Shown here piece by piece: positions 1-7,544 of a stretch of DNA of 64,000 bases. Made by a program: the position numbers and the translations under genes. Source of the DNA: Alphaproteobacteria bacterium (GTDB lineage: Bacteria; Pseudomonadota; Alphaproteobacteria; Micavibrionales; Micavibrionaceae); contig JAGNLJ010000005.1 of assembly GCA_017999645.1 (NCBI GenBank), forward strand, positions 1-64,000. Direction: 5' to 3'. Below the pieces are notes generated by a model. That model made no database searches. It saw only the letters and a program-made list of their open reading frames with translations, and was not told the DNA's origin. How positions within the stretch are numbered: position 1 is the stretch's first letter; each line of letters starts with the position of its first letter.

Positions 1-158
1 AATGATAGGCGACATCATAATGGACTTTCAAGCCTTTAGCCCCATGTTATCCCCCCGTGATTATCCGGGCGCCGGACTTGATTTTCTACCTTATCTAACT
101 CAAACTCCTGTTTGCCTTCCTGCGTTTACAGCCCACGGGCGAGAAACACGTTTAACTC

Positions 159-1964
159 ATGACCAAAGCATCTCCCAACGCCTCAGTTAATAATGGTGCC
201 GCCATGCCCGATCCGGTCGCGCTCGGCCAGGCCTTGCTCGCGGTTTATGAACGTGCCGCGCCCATCCTGGAAAACTACTTCGCACGCATGGGCGAAGACC
301 TCGCCAAACAGAATTTCGACCCGTTCCATATCAAGGACGCCTATCTCGAATTCCTGAACCGCATGGCCGCCGACCCGGAAAAATTCTGGCAGATGCAGCA
401 GGGTTTCTGGAACGACTGGTTCCGCCTCTGGCAGGAAAGCGCCATGAAATTCCTCGGCGAAGACGGCAAGACAATCATTCAGCCCGAAAAAGGCGACCGC
501 CGTTTCAAAGCCCCTGAATGGCAGGAATCCGCCCTCTTCGATTATATTAAGCAATCCTACCTGCTCACTTGCCACTGGATGGACAAAACGGTGCGCGGTG
601 CCGAGGGGCTGGATACCGACAAAAAAGAAAAGCTAGTTTTCTACACCAAGCTTTTCGTCGACGCACTCTCGCCCACCAATTTCCTGATGACCAACCCGGA
701 AGTCCTGAAAGAAACCCTCAAAACCGGCGGTGAAAACCTCGTAAAAGGTCTCGAAAATCTCGTGGCAGACCTCGAGCGCGGCGACGGCGAACTTAAAATC
801 AGCACCACCGATTACAACGCCTTCAAGCTTGGAGAAAACATCGCCAACACACCGGGCAGCGTCATTTATCAGAACGACCTGATCCAGCTGATCCAGTATG
901 AACCTATGGGCGATAAGGTATTCAAACGCCCGCTCCTGATCATCCCGCCATGGATCAATAAATATTACATCCTCGACCTGCGCGAGGATAATTCCTTCAT
1001 ACGCTGGGCCGTCGAACAGGGCCACACCGTGTTCGCAGTTTCCTGGGTCAATCCCGATGCACAGCTGGCGCAGAAACGTTTTGAGGATTACATGCAGGAA
1101 GGCGTGCTCGACGCGCTGGAACAGATCCGTGACATCACGGGTGAACCGGATTGCAACGTCGTCGGCTACTGTCTCGGCGGCACGCTACTGGCTATCACGC
1201 TTGCATGGCTGGCCGACAAGAAAAAAGAAAACCTCATCGCCTCCGCCACCTTCCTCACCACCTTGCTCGACTTTGAAAATTCCGGCGACCTGAAACTCTT
1301 CATGGACGACAGCCAGCTCGAACTCATGGATCAGGCCATGGCCGAAAAAGGCGTGCTTGAAGCGAAAAATCTCCAGAAAACTTTCACCCTGCTGCGCGCC
1401 AACGATCTCATCTGGTCCTTCGTCGTGAACAACTACCTTATGGGCCGTGACCCGTTCCCGTTCGACCTTCTCTACTGGAACGATGACTCCACCAATATGC
1501 CCGCTGCTATGCACAGCTTTTACCTGCGCAAAATGTACCGCGACAACGAACTGACCAAACCGGGCGGCATCGCCATACTTGGCACACCCATCGACCTCAA
1601 GAAAATCACCGCGCCCGCCTATTTTCTCTCGACCCGCGAAGATCACATCGCCCCGTGGCGAGCCACCTATGCCGGGATCAAGCTGTTGGGAAGCAAAAAC
1701 ATCAGCTTCACGCTCGCCGCGTCCGGCCACATCGCCGGCATTGTCAACGCACCCGCCAAAAACAAATACTGCTACTGGACCTCACCCAAAACCGGCGCAC
1801 CCAACGGCGACTGGATGGACGCCGCTACCCAGAACGAAGGCTCCTGGTGGCCTCACTGGCAGAAATGGATCGCCACCTACGCACGTGAAAAAACTGCCGC
1901 CCGCAAGGTCGGCAAGGGCATCGAACCCGCCCCCGGCAGCTACGTGAAGAAAAAATCCAGCTAA
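159..1964 (+). CDS. phaC: class I polyhydroxyalkanoate synthase
   Basis: Polymerises (R)-3-hydroxyacyl-CoA into PHA at the granule surface. The 601-residue length fits class I synthases. The N-terminal half carries the family's tryptophan-rich region (FWNDWFRLWQES near 83-94). The C-terminal alpha/beta-hydrolase domain has the lipase-like box GYCLGG with Cys338 as nucleophile, Asp495 in STREDHIAPW and His524 in ASGHIAG, which together form the expected triad. The ATG at 159 is used because homology starts soon after it; no strong Shine-Dalgarno is visible. It stands alone, facing rpsI across a terminator. The monomer-supply genes phaB and phaA and the phaR regulator are about 50 kb away in this window. 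Confidence 0.96.
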   Translation: MTKASPNASVNNGAAMPDPVALGQALLAVYERAAPILENYFARMGEDLAKQNFDPFHIKDAYLEFLNRMAADPEKFWQMQQGFWNDWFRLWQESAMKFLGEDGKTIIQPEKGDRRFKAPEWQESALFDYIKQSYLLTCHWMDKTVRGAEGLDTDKKEKLVFYTKLFVDALSPTNFLMTNPEVLKETLKTGGENLVKGLENLVADLERGDGELKISTTDYNAFKLGENIANTPGSVIYQNDLIQLIQYEPMGDKVFKRPLLIIPPWINKYYILDLREDNSFIRWAVEQGHTVFAVSWVNPDAQLAQKRFEDYMQEGVLDALEQIRDITGEPDCNVVGYCLGGTLLAITLAWLADKKKENLIASATFLTTLLDFENSGDLKLFMDDSQLELMDQAMAEKGVLEAKNLQKTFTLLRANDLIWSFVVNNYLMGRDPFPFDLLYWNDDSTNMPAAMHSFYLRKMYRDNELTKPGGIAILGTPIDLKKITAPAYFLSTREDHIAPWRATYAGIKLLGSKNISFTLAASGHIAGIVNAPAKNKYCYWTSPKTGAPNGDWMDAATQNEGSWWPHWQKWIATYAREKTAARKVGKGIEPAPGSYVKKKSS

Positions 1965-1973
1965 AGAACAGCC

Positions 1974-2006
1974 AATAAAAAACCCCGCCGAAGCGGGGTT
2001 TTTTGT
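1974..2006. terminator. bidirectional intrinsic terminator between phaC and rpsI
   Basis: A perfect hairpin (CCCCGC, CGAA loop, GCGGGG) is flanked by six A on the left and six T on the right, so it can stop transcription from both sides. It lies between the convergent phaC and rpsI. The same 33 bases occur exactly at 11715-11747, again between convergent genes. Confidence 0.93.
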
Positions 2007-2022
2007 AACTCGTAAAAGCGGA

Positions 2023-2607
2023 TTAACGCTTCGCCCACTGCTTGGTACGACGGGCGCCGTGCTTGCCGACTTTTTTCCGTTCAACCACGCGGCTGTCGCG
2101 GGTCAGCATGCCGGCTTTTTTCAGGGCCGGACGGTATTGCGGGTCAAAGTTCTCAAGCGCGCGGGAAATCCCGTGACGGACCGCACCGGCCTGGCCGGAC
2201 AATCCGCCGCCCTTCACCGTGCAGACGATGTCGAAATGACCGACGCTGCCAACGATCAGGAACGGCTGGTTCAGGATCAGGCGCTGCGTCTGGCGTGCGA
2301 AATAAACAGCCTGGTCGCGGCCATTGACCGTAACCTTCCCGTTACCGCGCTGCAGCCACACACGCGCAACGGCGTCCTTACGGCGGCCCGTTGCATACGA
2401 ACGACCGCGTGCATCGACTTTCGGCTCGCGCTTTTTAGGCTCGTTCTGCGGTGCTGATTTGAAATCCAGCGCCTTGGGTCTCGCAGCCTGTTCAGCGGGC
2501 ATTGCCGCGCCGATATCCGCCATCTCGGTAGCGGCGGGCTTCTTACGCGAGCTGCGCTTTACTTCAACTTTCGGCGCGTCTTTATTTTTATCGTCTCTCT
2601 TGGCCAT
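2023..2607 (-). CDS. rpsI: 30S ribosomal protein S9
   Basis: Small-subunit protein whose C-terminal tail reaches the P-site tRNA. The S9 domain occupies about residues 66-194 (start [33 protein letters not shown]; tail ending in KQWAKR). At 194 residues it is longer than the usual ~130-160, because a low-complexity lysine/alanine/proline-rich extension of roughly 65 residues precedes the domain. The ATG has no in-frame competitor that would keep the extension out. It follows rplM by 5 bp in the standard rplM-rpsI operon. Confidence 0.97.
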   Translation of the reverse strand: MAKRDDKNKDAPKVEVKRSSRKKPAATEMADIGAAMPAEQAARPKALDFKSAPQNEPKKREPKVDARGRSYATGRRKDAVARVWLQRGNGKVTVNGRDQAVYFARQTQRLILNQPFLIVGSVGHFDIVCTVKGGGLSGQAGAVRHGISRALENFDPQYRPALKKAGMLTRDSRVVERKKVGKHGARRTKQWAKR

Positions 2608-2612
2608 GGTGA

Positions 2613-3089
2613 TTATGCCCTTTTGTTTTTCGGATTCATGGAAGCAACATCGAGTTTCTCGGGTTGCTGCGCTTCATGCGGGTGCGTCGCGCCGACATAG
2701 ACATGCAGGTTCGAGAGCACTTTGCGCGAAAGCGGACCGGGATGCGGCAGCATGCGCTGCACGGCCTTCTCGATCACGAGCTCAGGCGTCTTGCCGGCCA
2801 GGATCTGGTTACGGCTGCGGCCTTTAATTCCGCCGGGGTGACCCGTGTGCCAGTAGAAGATTTCGTCATCGGCTTTTTTGCCGGTGATTTTAACTTTATC
2901 GGCATTGATGACGATAACGTTGTCACCGCAATCGACGTGCGGTGTGAATTGGGGCTTGTGCTTGCCGCGCAGGCGCATGGCGATGACGCTGGCCAGACGT
3001 CCGAGAACGAGATCCTCGGCATCGATCAGAATCCACTTTTTCTGCACTTCCGCTGGCTTCAGCGATTTGGTTGTCGTGGTAATAATCAT
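2613..3089 (-). CDS. rplM: 50S ribosomal protein L13
   Basis: Early-assembly large-subunit protein. The N-terminal [17 protein letters not shown] and the C-terminal AVQRMLP...[17 protein letters not shown] regions are characteristic of L13. The 158-residue length is normal. An AGAGGA ribosome-binding site precedes the ATG, and a good sigma70-type promoter lies upstream at 3115-3144. First gene of the rplM-rpsI operon. Confidence 0.98.
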   Translation of the reverse strand: MIITTTTKSLKPAEVQKKWILIDAEDLVLGRLASVIAMRLRGKHKPQFTPHVDCGDNVIVINADKVKITGKKADDEIFYWHTGHPGGIKGRSRNQILAGKTPELVIEKAVQRMLPHPGPLSRKVLSNLHVYVGATHPHEAQQPEKLDVASMNPKNKRA

Positions 3090-3114
3090 TGTTTTTTCCT
3101 CTTGAAGATGGCGC

Positions 3115-3144
3115 TTTATGCCCCATCATCCGTCCGCCTGTCAA
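3115..3144 (-). promoter_or_regulatory. putative sigma70 promoter of rplM-rpsI
   Basis: Read on the minus strand there is a perfect TTGACA (-35, 3139-3144), an 18-base spacer and CATAAA (-10, 3115-3120), placing the start of transcription shortly upstream of the rplM ribosome-binding site. Inferred from sequence only. Confidence 0.55.
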
Positions 3145-3172
3145 CAAAAAACCCAATAAAAAGAATGGGTTT
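3145..3172 (-). terminator. terminator-like hairpin upstream of the rplM promoter
   Basis: On the minus strand AAACCCA and TGGGTTT form a stem with a ~10-base A/T loop, followed by further T residues. It sits just upstream of the rplM -35 box. It would insulate rplM from leftward read-through, but no minus-strand gene lies immediately upstream now. Confidence 0.45.
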
Positions 3173-3206
3173 CATTTGCGGTATTATATTACCTTTTATA
3201 GCGTTA

Positions 3207-3235
3207 TTGACAAGGTATGTATACATAACTACTAA
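3207..3235 (+). promoter_or_regulatory. putative promoter with a 12-bp palindrome, secreted-protein cluster
   Basis: A TTGACA at 3207-3212 is followed at a suitable distance by a weak TACTAA-like -10 (about 3230). Between them is a perfect 12-bp palindrome TATGTATACATA (3215-3226), a plausible operator position. The whole gap is strongly AT-rich. Inferred; the -10 match is poor. Confidence 0.35.
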
Positions 3236-3274
3236 TTAGATAAATCTTATAAAAAAATACAGGGAGTTGGGAAA

Positions 3275-3778
3275 ATGCGCACACCATCCGCGTTCATGGC
3301 TTTTGTTCTAGCCTCAACGATGTCTGCAAATGCTTATGCAGAAGACATTTCTAAAAAAAATCGCCTGGAGGAAACAGGTCTTATCGCACAAATAAGTGCC
3401 TGCGATACCTACGATAAAAAAAGCGTTCTGAAACTTGAGCAAGTGGTTCCTCGCGAACTTCCGGAATGGGCAAAAAGCACGATAATTCAGCTTTTCCTAG
3501 AAGAGGCATACAAAATGGAAACGGTTTTTTACGAAACCGTCAGAAAAACCAGCGACATTAAAAAAATCAGGGAAATCATTGGCCCGGAGCTTGCCCTATC
3601 GAACAAAATAAACCAGGTAAGCGTGGCAAATTTCTTAAAAGAAACAGCGCCCGGAATGTCTGCATATTATGGCCGCAGCCCTGGCGAAATAATCGTAAAA
3701 GATATAGAAGTTCAATCTGAAAACTGCCCTGCTAACCCGGTGATAGCCGCTGCTTCCGAGCCCGGCGCTCATCTTTAA
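3275..3778 (+). CDS. secreted protein of unknown function, paralogue 1 of 3
   Basis: A 167-residue protein with a Sec signal peptide (residues 1-22, cleavage likely after ANAYA). The mature part is mainly helical, with a Cys-Asp pair near its start (SACDTYDKK) and a second cysteine near the end (SENCPANP), so one disulfide is likely. GGGAG lies 8 bases before the ATG. The next two genes on the same strand, 29 and 30 bp apart, share this plan: signal peptide, CD motif, ~90-residue helical stretch, acidic strand-like segment, terminal Cys. I do not recognise the family. Base composition is AT-richer than the flanking ribosomal genes. Confidence 0.75.
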   Translation: MRTPSAFMAFVLASTMSANAYAEDISKKNRLEETGLIAQISACDTYDKKSVLKLEQVVPRELPEWAKSTIIQLFLEEAYKMETVFYETVRKTSDIKKIREIIGPELALSNKINQVSVANFLKETAPGMSAYYGRSPGEIIVKDIEVQSENCPANPVIAAASEPGAHL

Positions 3779-3807
3779 AAGATGAAACTGCGTAAAAAGA
3801 GTTTGAA

Positions 3808-4326
3808 ATGCGTATAAATCCTCAATCGACCCTTCTCGGAACCTTCGCCCTTGCCTCAACCCTGCTATGCACGCCAGGTCATGCCACGCTCACCCAGTTC
3901 GAAATTCCTGAGGGCAGGATTGATGTCCAGGAACCCGTGCCCGACCGGCCGGAAGTCAGTACAAGATACGTCACCTCAACAGACCTCTCCACATGCGACA
4001 AAGACAACACGCTGAACACTTTCATCTTCACGCAAACCCTTTCGGATGACATTCCTCCAAAGATAGCCGCCATCGTGACAGAAATATTTAAAGCATTGCC
4101 GCAAATTATAAAAAACAAACTTCATCAGAAAAACATCAGGCCCGAAACACTGGTCAGGTTTGTGAACAACGAAACAGAAATCCTGATTAATAATCTTTTG
4201 GCTACCTCCCCCGCGCCTGATGAGGATTCACGTATCGCCACGATAGAAGTCGAATTGGAAACCATGCCCGGCGCATGCCCTTTCACGGAAATCACACCCA
4301 TAAAACTCGAACACAGCCCCCAATGA
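3808..4326 (+). CDS. secreted protein of unknown function, paralogue 2 of 3
   Basis: A 172-residue protein with a signal peptide (1-26, ending near GHATL), then a Pro/Glu-rich linker. The CD motif is in LSTCDKDN and the second cysteine in PGACPFTE, in the same relative positions as in the genes on both sides. The segment between them is predicted to be helical (IPPKIAAIVTEIFKALPQII). It lies 29 bp after the first paralogue and 30 bp before the third, so co-transcription is likely. Function unknown; periplasmic or secreted location is inferred from the signal peptide. Confidence 0.75.
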   Translation: MRINPQSTLLGTFALASTLLCTPGHATLTQFEIPEGRIDVQEPVPDRPEVSTRYVTSTDLSTCDKDNTLNTFIFTQTLSDDIPPKIAAIVTEIFKALPQIIKNKLHQKNIRPETLVRFVNNETEILINNLLATSPAPDEDSRIATIEVELETMPGACPFTEITPIKLEHSPQ

Positions 4327-4356
4327 AACTGAACCTGGATGATGTAAAGTTAGACA

Positions 4357-4875
4357 ATGCGTAACTCTGTAAGAGCTTCTTTTTTCACCGCCTGCGTTCT
4401 TGCCGCCAATGAATTGATTAGCGGGCCTGGCGCAACCCTTGCCAGCGAACCCGCCGCACAGGAAACAACATCTCCAAATTATTATAAGCAATTAAAAGCG
4501 CACTTCGAGATATGCGATCCACGCGCAGTCAAGTTTACCTTAACTGTGTTTCAAACAATGGCACTTCGCCATCCGAAAGAAGTGCCACAGGAGGTCTATA
4601 ACGGCGTTCGCGAAATATTCCGCGCATCCGCCCGTGAAATGTATGAATACACGAAAAACATCACCGCAACGCCGATGGAAAATGGGGAGCTGTCGGCTGC
4701 TCTGCGAATGAAATACGACCAGCTTGAGAGCGAGCACAGAAATAAACTCAACGCCCTTTTTGAAAAATGGCCGGCGCCCTATTCATTTAACGTTGAAGAG
4801 TTCGGCAGAATAGACTTACAGCTCGATGCCGATAGCAGGCCCCTTGCCTGCGCGAACATGGAAAAATCACTTTAA
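4357..4875 (+). CDS. secreted protein of unknown function, paralogue 3 of 3
   Basis: A 172-residue protein with a somewhat poor signal peptide (1-30, SFFTACVLAANELISGPGATLA). The CD motif is in FEICDPRA and the second cysteine in RPLACANMEKSL at the C-terminus, matching the two preceding genes. The middle is helical and charged. Its last 9 bases overlap the 3' end of the convergent cutA gene. No family recognised. The overlap and the absence of a terminator suggest the block was inserted or has drifted tightly against cutA. Confidence 0.72.
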   Translation: MRNSVRASFFTACVLAANELISGPGATLASEPAAQETTSPNYYKQLKAHFEICDPRAVKFTLTVFQTMALRHPKEVPQEVYNGVREIFRASAREMYEYTKNITATPMENGELSAALRMKYDQLESEHRNKLNALFEKWPAPYSFNVEEFGRIDLQLDADSRPLACANMEKSL

Positions 4876-5181
4876 AGTCTCTTCCTCAATCCATTTTAGA
4901 AACGGCGCATGGCCCTTCTCGATCGGCAGCGCGACGATGCATGGCGTCTCATAGCTGTGCAGCTTCAGGATTTCTTCTCTCACATCCTCGAACAGGTCAC
5001 TCCGGGTCTTCATGACAATGGCGATTTCCGTCGCGCTTTCGACCTTACCCTTCCACTGATAGACCGCCTCATGCGGCGCCATGATATTCGCGCAGGCAAC
5101 GAGGCGCTTCTCGACCAGCGTGGCGGCGATCTTCCCGGCTTCCTCGCGGTCCGGGCACGTGACATAAACGAATAATTTCAT
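4867..5181 (-). CDS. cutA: divalent-cation tolerance protein CutA
   Basis: Small trimeric ferredoxin-like protein linked in E. coli to copper tolerance; its molecular role is unsettled. The sequence shows the family core: KLFVYVTCPDREEAGKIA, the KRLVACANI segment and the YQWKGKVESATE segment. I start at the internal ATG (MKLFVY), giving 104 residues, because the upstream extension (MFGLIYNHG) lacks homology. The stop codon overlaps the end of the convergent secreted-protein gene by 9 bp. Confidence 0.92.
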   Translation of the reverse strand: MKLFVYVTCPDREEAGKIAATLVEKRLVACANIMAPHEAVYQWKGKVESATEIAIVMKTRSDLFEDVREEILKLHSYETPCIVALPIEKGHAPFLKWIEEETLK

Positions 5182-5195
5182 TCCATGATTATAAA

Positions 5196-5669
5196 TCAGG
5201 CCGAACACGCGCGCCAGCCCGGCACCCCGATGGCATAGATGGGCGAATAGCGCGCGTTATAGGAATCCTTGTTCATGACCATGACAGTCTGGTTGTCGAG
5301 AATGTACTGGTAATTCCCGCTGAACACCCGCAGCACCGCATGGTACTCCCGGCTCTTCTTGTCGATGCAGATCACCATCTCCATCTGCGAGGGCTTCACG
5401 CCCAACTGTATCAGCTTGTGCATTTTATAAATGGAAAAATCCTCGCAATCCCCGCCCTTGAATTTGACGAACTGCTCCGGCGTGTACCACACATCGCTCA
5501 GCCCGTCGCGCTGGTAGACAAAGCCGCTATTAACCGCGCGGTTCACCTGGTCGCAGGCGACGGCGATGCTGGCCGGTCCGTTGGCCGGACCCGACTGCTT
5601 GCCAAGCCATGTCTTGATCGGCAGCCATTTTTTGAACGCAGAAACGTTCTTGTCGTAGGTATTTGCCAT
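5196..5669 (-). CDS. transglutaminase-like cysteine peptidase (BTLCP family)
   Basis: A 157-residue protein of the bacterial transglutaminase-like cysteine proteinase family (PF06035). The catalytic triad is visible as Cys in FKGGDCEDFSIYK, His in REYHAVLRV and Asp in YILDNQTV. Known relatives such as LapG are periplasmic and cleave adhesins, but this protein shows no signal peptide and no LapD partner is nearby, so the substrate is unknown. The ATG at 5669 is chosen over an earlier in-frame start because a GGGGGAAA ribosome-binding site lies 3-4 bases before it and the upstream segment overlaps repeat DNA beside the tRNA. Confidence 0.82.
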   Translation of the reverse strand: MANTYDKNVSAFKKWLPIKTWLGKQSGPANGPASIAVACDQVNRAVNSGFVYQRDGLSDVWYTPEQFVKFKGGDCEDFSIYKMHKLIQLGVKPSQMEMVICIDKKSREYHAVLRVFSGNYQYILDNQTVMVMNKDSYNARYSPIYAIGVPGWRACSA

Positions 5670-5708
5670 GATTTCCCCCGGGAATAAAAAGGATGGTCGG
5701 ACTAAAGA

Positions 5709-5730
5709 AATGGTCGGAACGACAGGATTT
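5709..5730 (-). repeat. partial duplicate of the 3' end of tRNA-Pro
   Basis: Twenty-two bases (5709-5730) are identical to 5809-5830 at the end of the tRNA-Pro gene. They cover the CCA, discriminator, 3' acceptor strand, one T-stem strand and half of the T loop. The copy is in the same orientation, exactly 100 bp downstream of the original. An extra 9-base piece of the same sequence lies at 5693-5701, and a T-arm-like inverted copy at 5768-5784. This is the footprint expected from past integration at a tRNA 3' end, but no integrase is present. Confidence 0.7.
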
Positions 5731-5810
5731 AGACCCCCGCGCGCGAAGGCGCGCAAACTTTAAAAACGCAGGTTAAAATCCTGTATTCAAACTTTATGCC
5801 AGTTAAGTAA

Positions 5811-5887
5811 TGGTCGGAACGACAGGATTTGAACCTGCGACCCCTTGCACCCCATGCAAGTGCGCTACCAGGCTGCGCCACGTTCCG
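5811..5887 (-). tRNA. tRNA-Pro (anticodon GGG)
   Basis: A 77-base cloverleaf on the minus strand. The acceptor stem pairs CGGAACG with CGTTCCG, the anticodon stem pairs CTTGC with GCAAG around the loop ATGGGGT (anticodon GGG), the T-arm GCAGG-TTCGAAT-CCTGT is intact, and a genomic CCA is encoded. The C1-G72 start pair is typical of proline tRNAs. Confidence 0.97.
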
Positions 5888-5937
5888 ATAGCCTGAGCTT
5901 ATAAGGGCCCCGGCGTCTATTTGCAAGATTTAGGGAA

Positions 5938-6465
5938 TTATTCGGTTTCCGCGATCATGGCCCGGAGTTCTTTCAACTCCCCGGCCAGAGATTGCAGCGC
6001 CGCGCGCTGACGGTCGCTCAAACCCGCCTGGGCAGCCTTTTGAGGGGCTTGCTGGGGCACATTACTGTTACGCGCCTCGGGCGGGGTCTTCTCGACCACC
6101 TTGTTCTTGCCCTGCTCGCGGAAAAGCTTCTGGACGCCCTTAATGGTGTAGCCCTGGGTGTACAGGAGGTGGTGGATCGTCTTCAGGATGTCCACATCCT
6201 CCGGACGGTAATAACGGCGGCCGCCGCCTCGCTTCAGGGGACGAACTTGCGAAAACTTGGTTTCCCAGAACCGCAGCACATGCTGCTGGACGTTTAGATC
6301 ATCCGCCACTTCGCTGATGGTGCGGAAAGCGCTCGGCGCCTTGCGGGATTTCTCGGGGGCTTCGGGTGCCTGCGGTGCTGCATCCTGCTTCGGTGCTTCA
6401 GGCGCGACAAGATTAACGCTTGGCTGGAACTGGTCCTGCTTCAGAGGCCCTGATTGTGCGTTCAT
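5938..6465 (-). CDS. MerR-family transcriptional regulator
   Basis: A 175-residue regulator. A Pro/Ala-rich N-terminal tail (1-45) precedes a MerR winged helix-turn-helix (about 46-115: [43 protein letters not shown]). The C-terminus is variable and possibly helical. No metal- or drug-sensing cysteines are seen. The position after ihfA is conserved in alphaproteobacteria and the protein belongs to that uncharacterised ihfA-linked MerR group. Its target is unknown. Confidence 0.9.
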   Translation of the reverse strand: MNAQSGPLKQDQFQPSVNLVAPEAPKQDAAPQAPEAPEKSRKAPSAFRTISEVADDLNVQQHVLRFWETKFSQVRPLKRGGGRRYYRPEDVDILKTIHHLLYTQGYTIKGVQKLFREQGKNKVVEKTPPEARNSNVPQQAPQKAAQAGLSDRQRAALQSLAGELKELRAMIAETE

Positions 6466-6503
6466 GATGAATCTCCCTGTTTTAAACTTTTTTTTAGAAC
6501 GGG

Positions 6504-6800
6504 CTATTGCCCTTTGTTAATGCGGTCCTTGAGCACATGGCTCGCACGGAATACCAGAACTTTCCTTGGTAAAATCGGCACTTCGACGCCGGTCTTCGGG
6601 TTACGGCCGATACGCTGGCCCTTTTTGCGGACTGAAAAACTGCCAAAGGATGAAATCTTGACGTTGTCGCCGGTTACGAGCGCTGCGCAGACTTCTTCAA
6701 GAAGCACTTCAACAAGGTCCGATGATTCGTTGCGGGAAAGGCCGACTTGTTCGTAAACAGCTTCGGCCAGGTCCGCCCTGGTGATTGTTTTGCTTTCCAT
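6504..6800 (-). CDS. ihfA: integration host factor subunit alpha
   Basis: DNA-bending HU/IHF-family subunit that dimerises with IhfB. The sequence shows [20 protein letters not shown] at the start, the [24 protein letters not shown] arm region with the IHF/HU signature, and a [15 protein letters not shown] end. The ATG at 6800 (MESKT) is preferred over an upstream TTG because GGGAG sits 6 bases before it. This gives 98 residues, the normal IhfA length. It is upstream of the merR gene in the plsX-fabH-ihfA-merR block. Confidence 0.96.
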   Translation of the reverse strand: MESKTITRADLAEAVYEQVGLSRNESSDLVEVLLEEVCAALVTGDNVKISSFGSFSVRKKGQRIGRNPKTGVEVPILPRKVLVFRASHVLKDRINKGQ

Positions 6801-6957
6801 TATGACTCCCAATACGTGAATGTATTCAGGTTAGCCATTTCATGGGGGGTCGTCAAACTAAACTGCAAAAAAACCGATTCAATTCAAGGGGGTAGAACAA
6901 TCTATTAATTTCATTGCTACGATAGCGGCATCACCGTCTCTTTAAGTGAAAAGAGAG

Positions 6958-7488
6958 TTAAAAATTATAACGAATACTAAGAAACGGTGTAGTTGCCGCA
7001 ATGCCAAACTCGTTATCACCCCCGTTTCTGTCCTCGGTATAATAAGGTAAGGCGGCCATTGAAAGACCGGTATTCCAGGCGCCGCTTTCATAAAGAACCA
7101 GTCGCGCTTGCCCTACCAGTAAGGGCACAGGATAGTCCTGATAGCCTGTAACCAATCCTAATGCGCCGGATAACTCCAAATCCACCGGACCCAAAGGGAT
7201 GACATAAGGATTGGTAACATAGCCCGCGCCCAAAGATGTGCGATCGACACTATTGGGCGATAATACATACAACGCCCAGTTACCATACTTCTTGGTATGA
7301 ACCTTCAAAACTCCTAATCCGTGATGATTCCGGAAATCTTCATCGCCGCTTTGAAAATGCTTGGTCCATATAGGACCCCCTTCAAGCGTCAGAGATTTCA
7401 CTTCGCTTTCGCAATGCGCAGTCCCTGGCGAAAGCCAGAGGACGAATAGAGTTACAAAAATAACGGATTTAGAAAAATAGTTCATCAT
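6958..7488 (-). CDS. putative small outer-membrane beta-barrel protein
   Basis: A 176-residue protein with a signal peptide (1-25, VIFVTLFVLWLSPGTAHC). The mature part alternates short amphipathic strands with turns (GGPIWTKHF, NWALYVLSPNS, GYVTNPYVIPLGP, GALGLVTGYQDYPVPLLVGQ) and ends in a terminal phenylalanine (SIRYNF), the usual signal for Bam insertion. It looks like a compact barrel of the PagP/small-porin size class, but no catalytic residues are identified. It interrupts the normally contiguous fabH-ihfA pair and is AT-richer than its neighbours, which suggests later insertion. Confidence 0.65.
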   Translation of the reverse strand: MMNYFSKSVIFVTLFVLWLSPGTAHCESEVKSLTLEGGPIWTKHFQSGDEDFRNHHGLGVLKVHTKKYGNWALYVLSPNSVDRTSLGAGYVTNPYVIPLGPVDLELSGALGLVTGYQDYPVPLLVGQARLVLYESGAWNTGLSMAALPYYTEDRNGGDNEFGIAATTPFLSIRYNF

Positions 7489-7544
7489 GTGAGAAGTATA
7501 TTAGAGGTTTTTTTCAATTTATTAAATTCCGCCAAAAATACTAG

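Noticed and set aside
5709-5887. Active integrative element at tRNA-Pro
   Set aside because: Only 80 bp separate the repeated tRNA ends and there is no integrase, recombinase or cargo gene.
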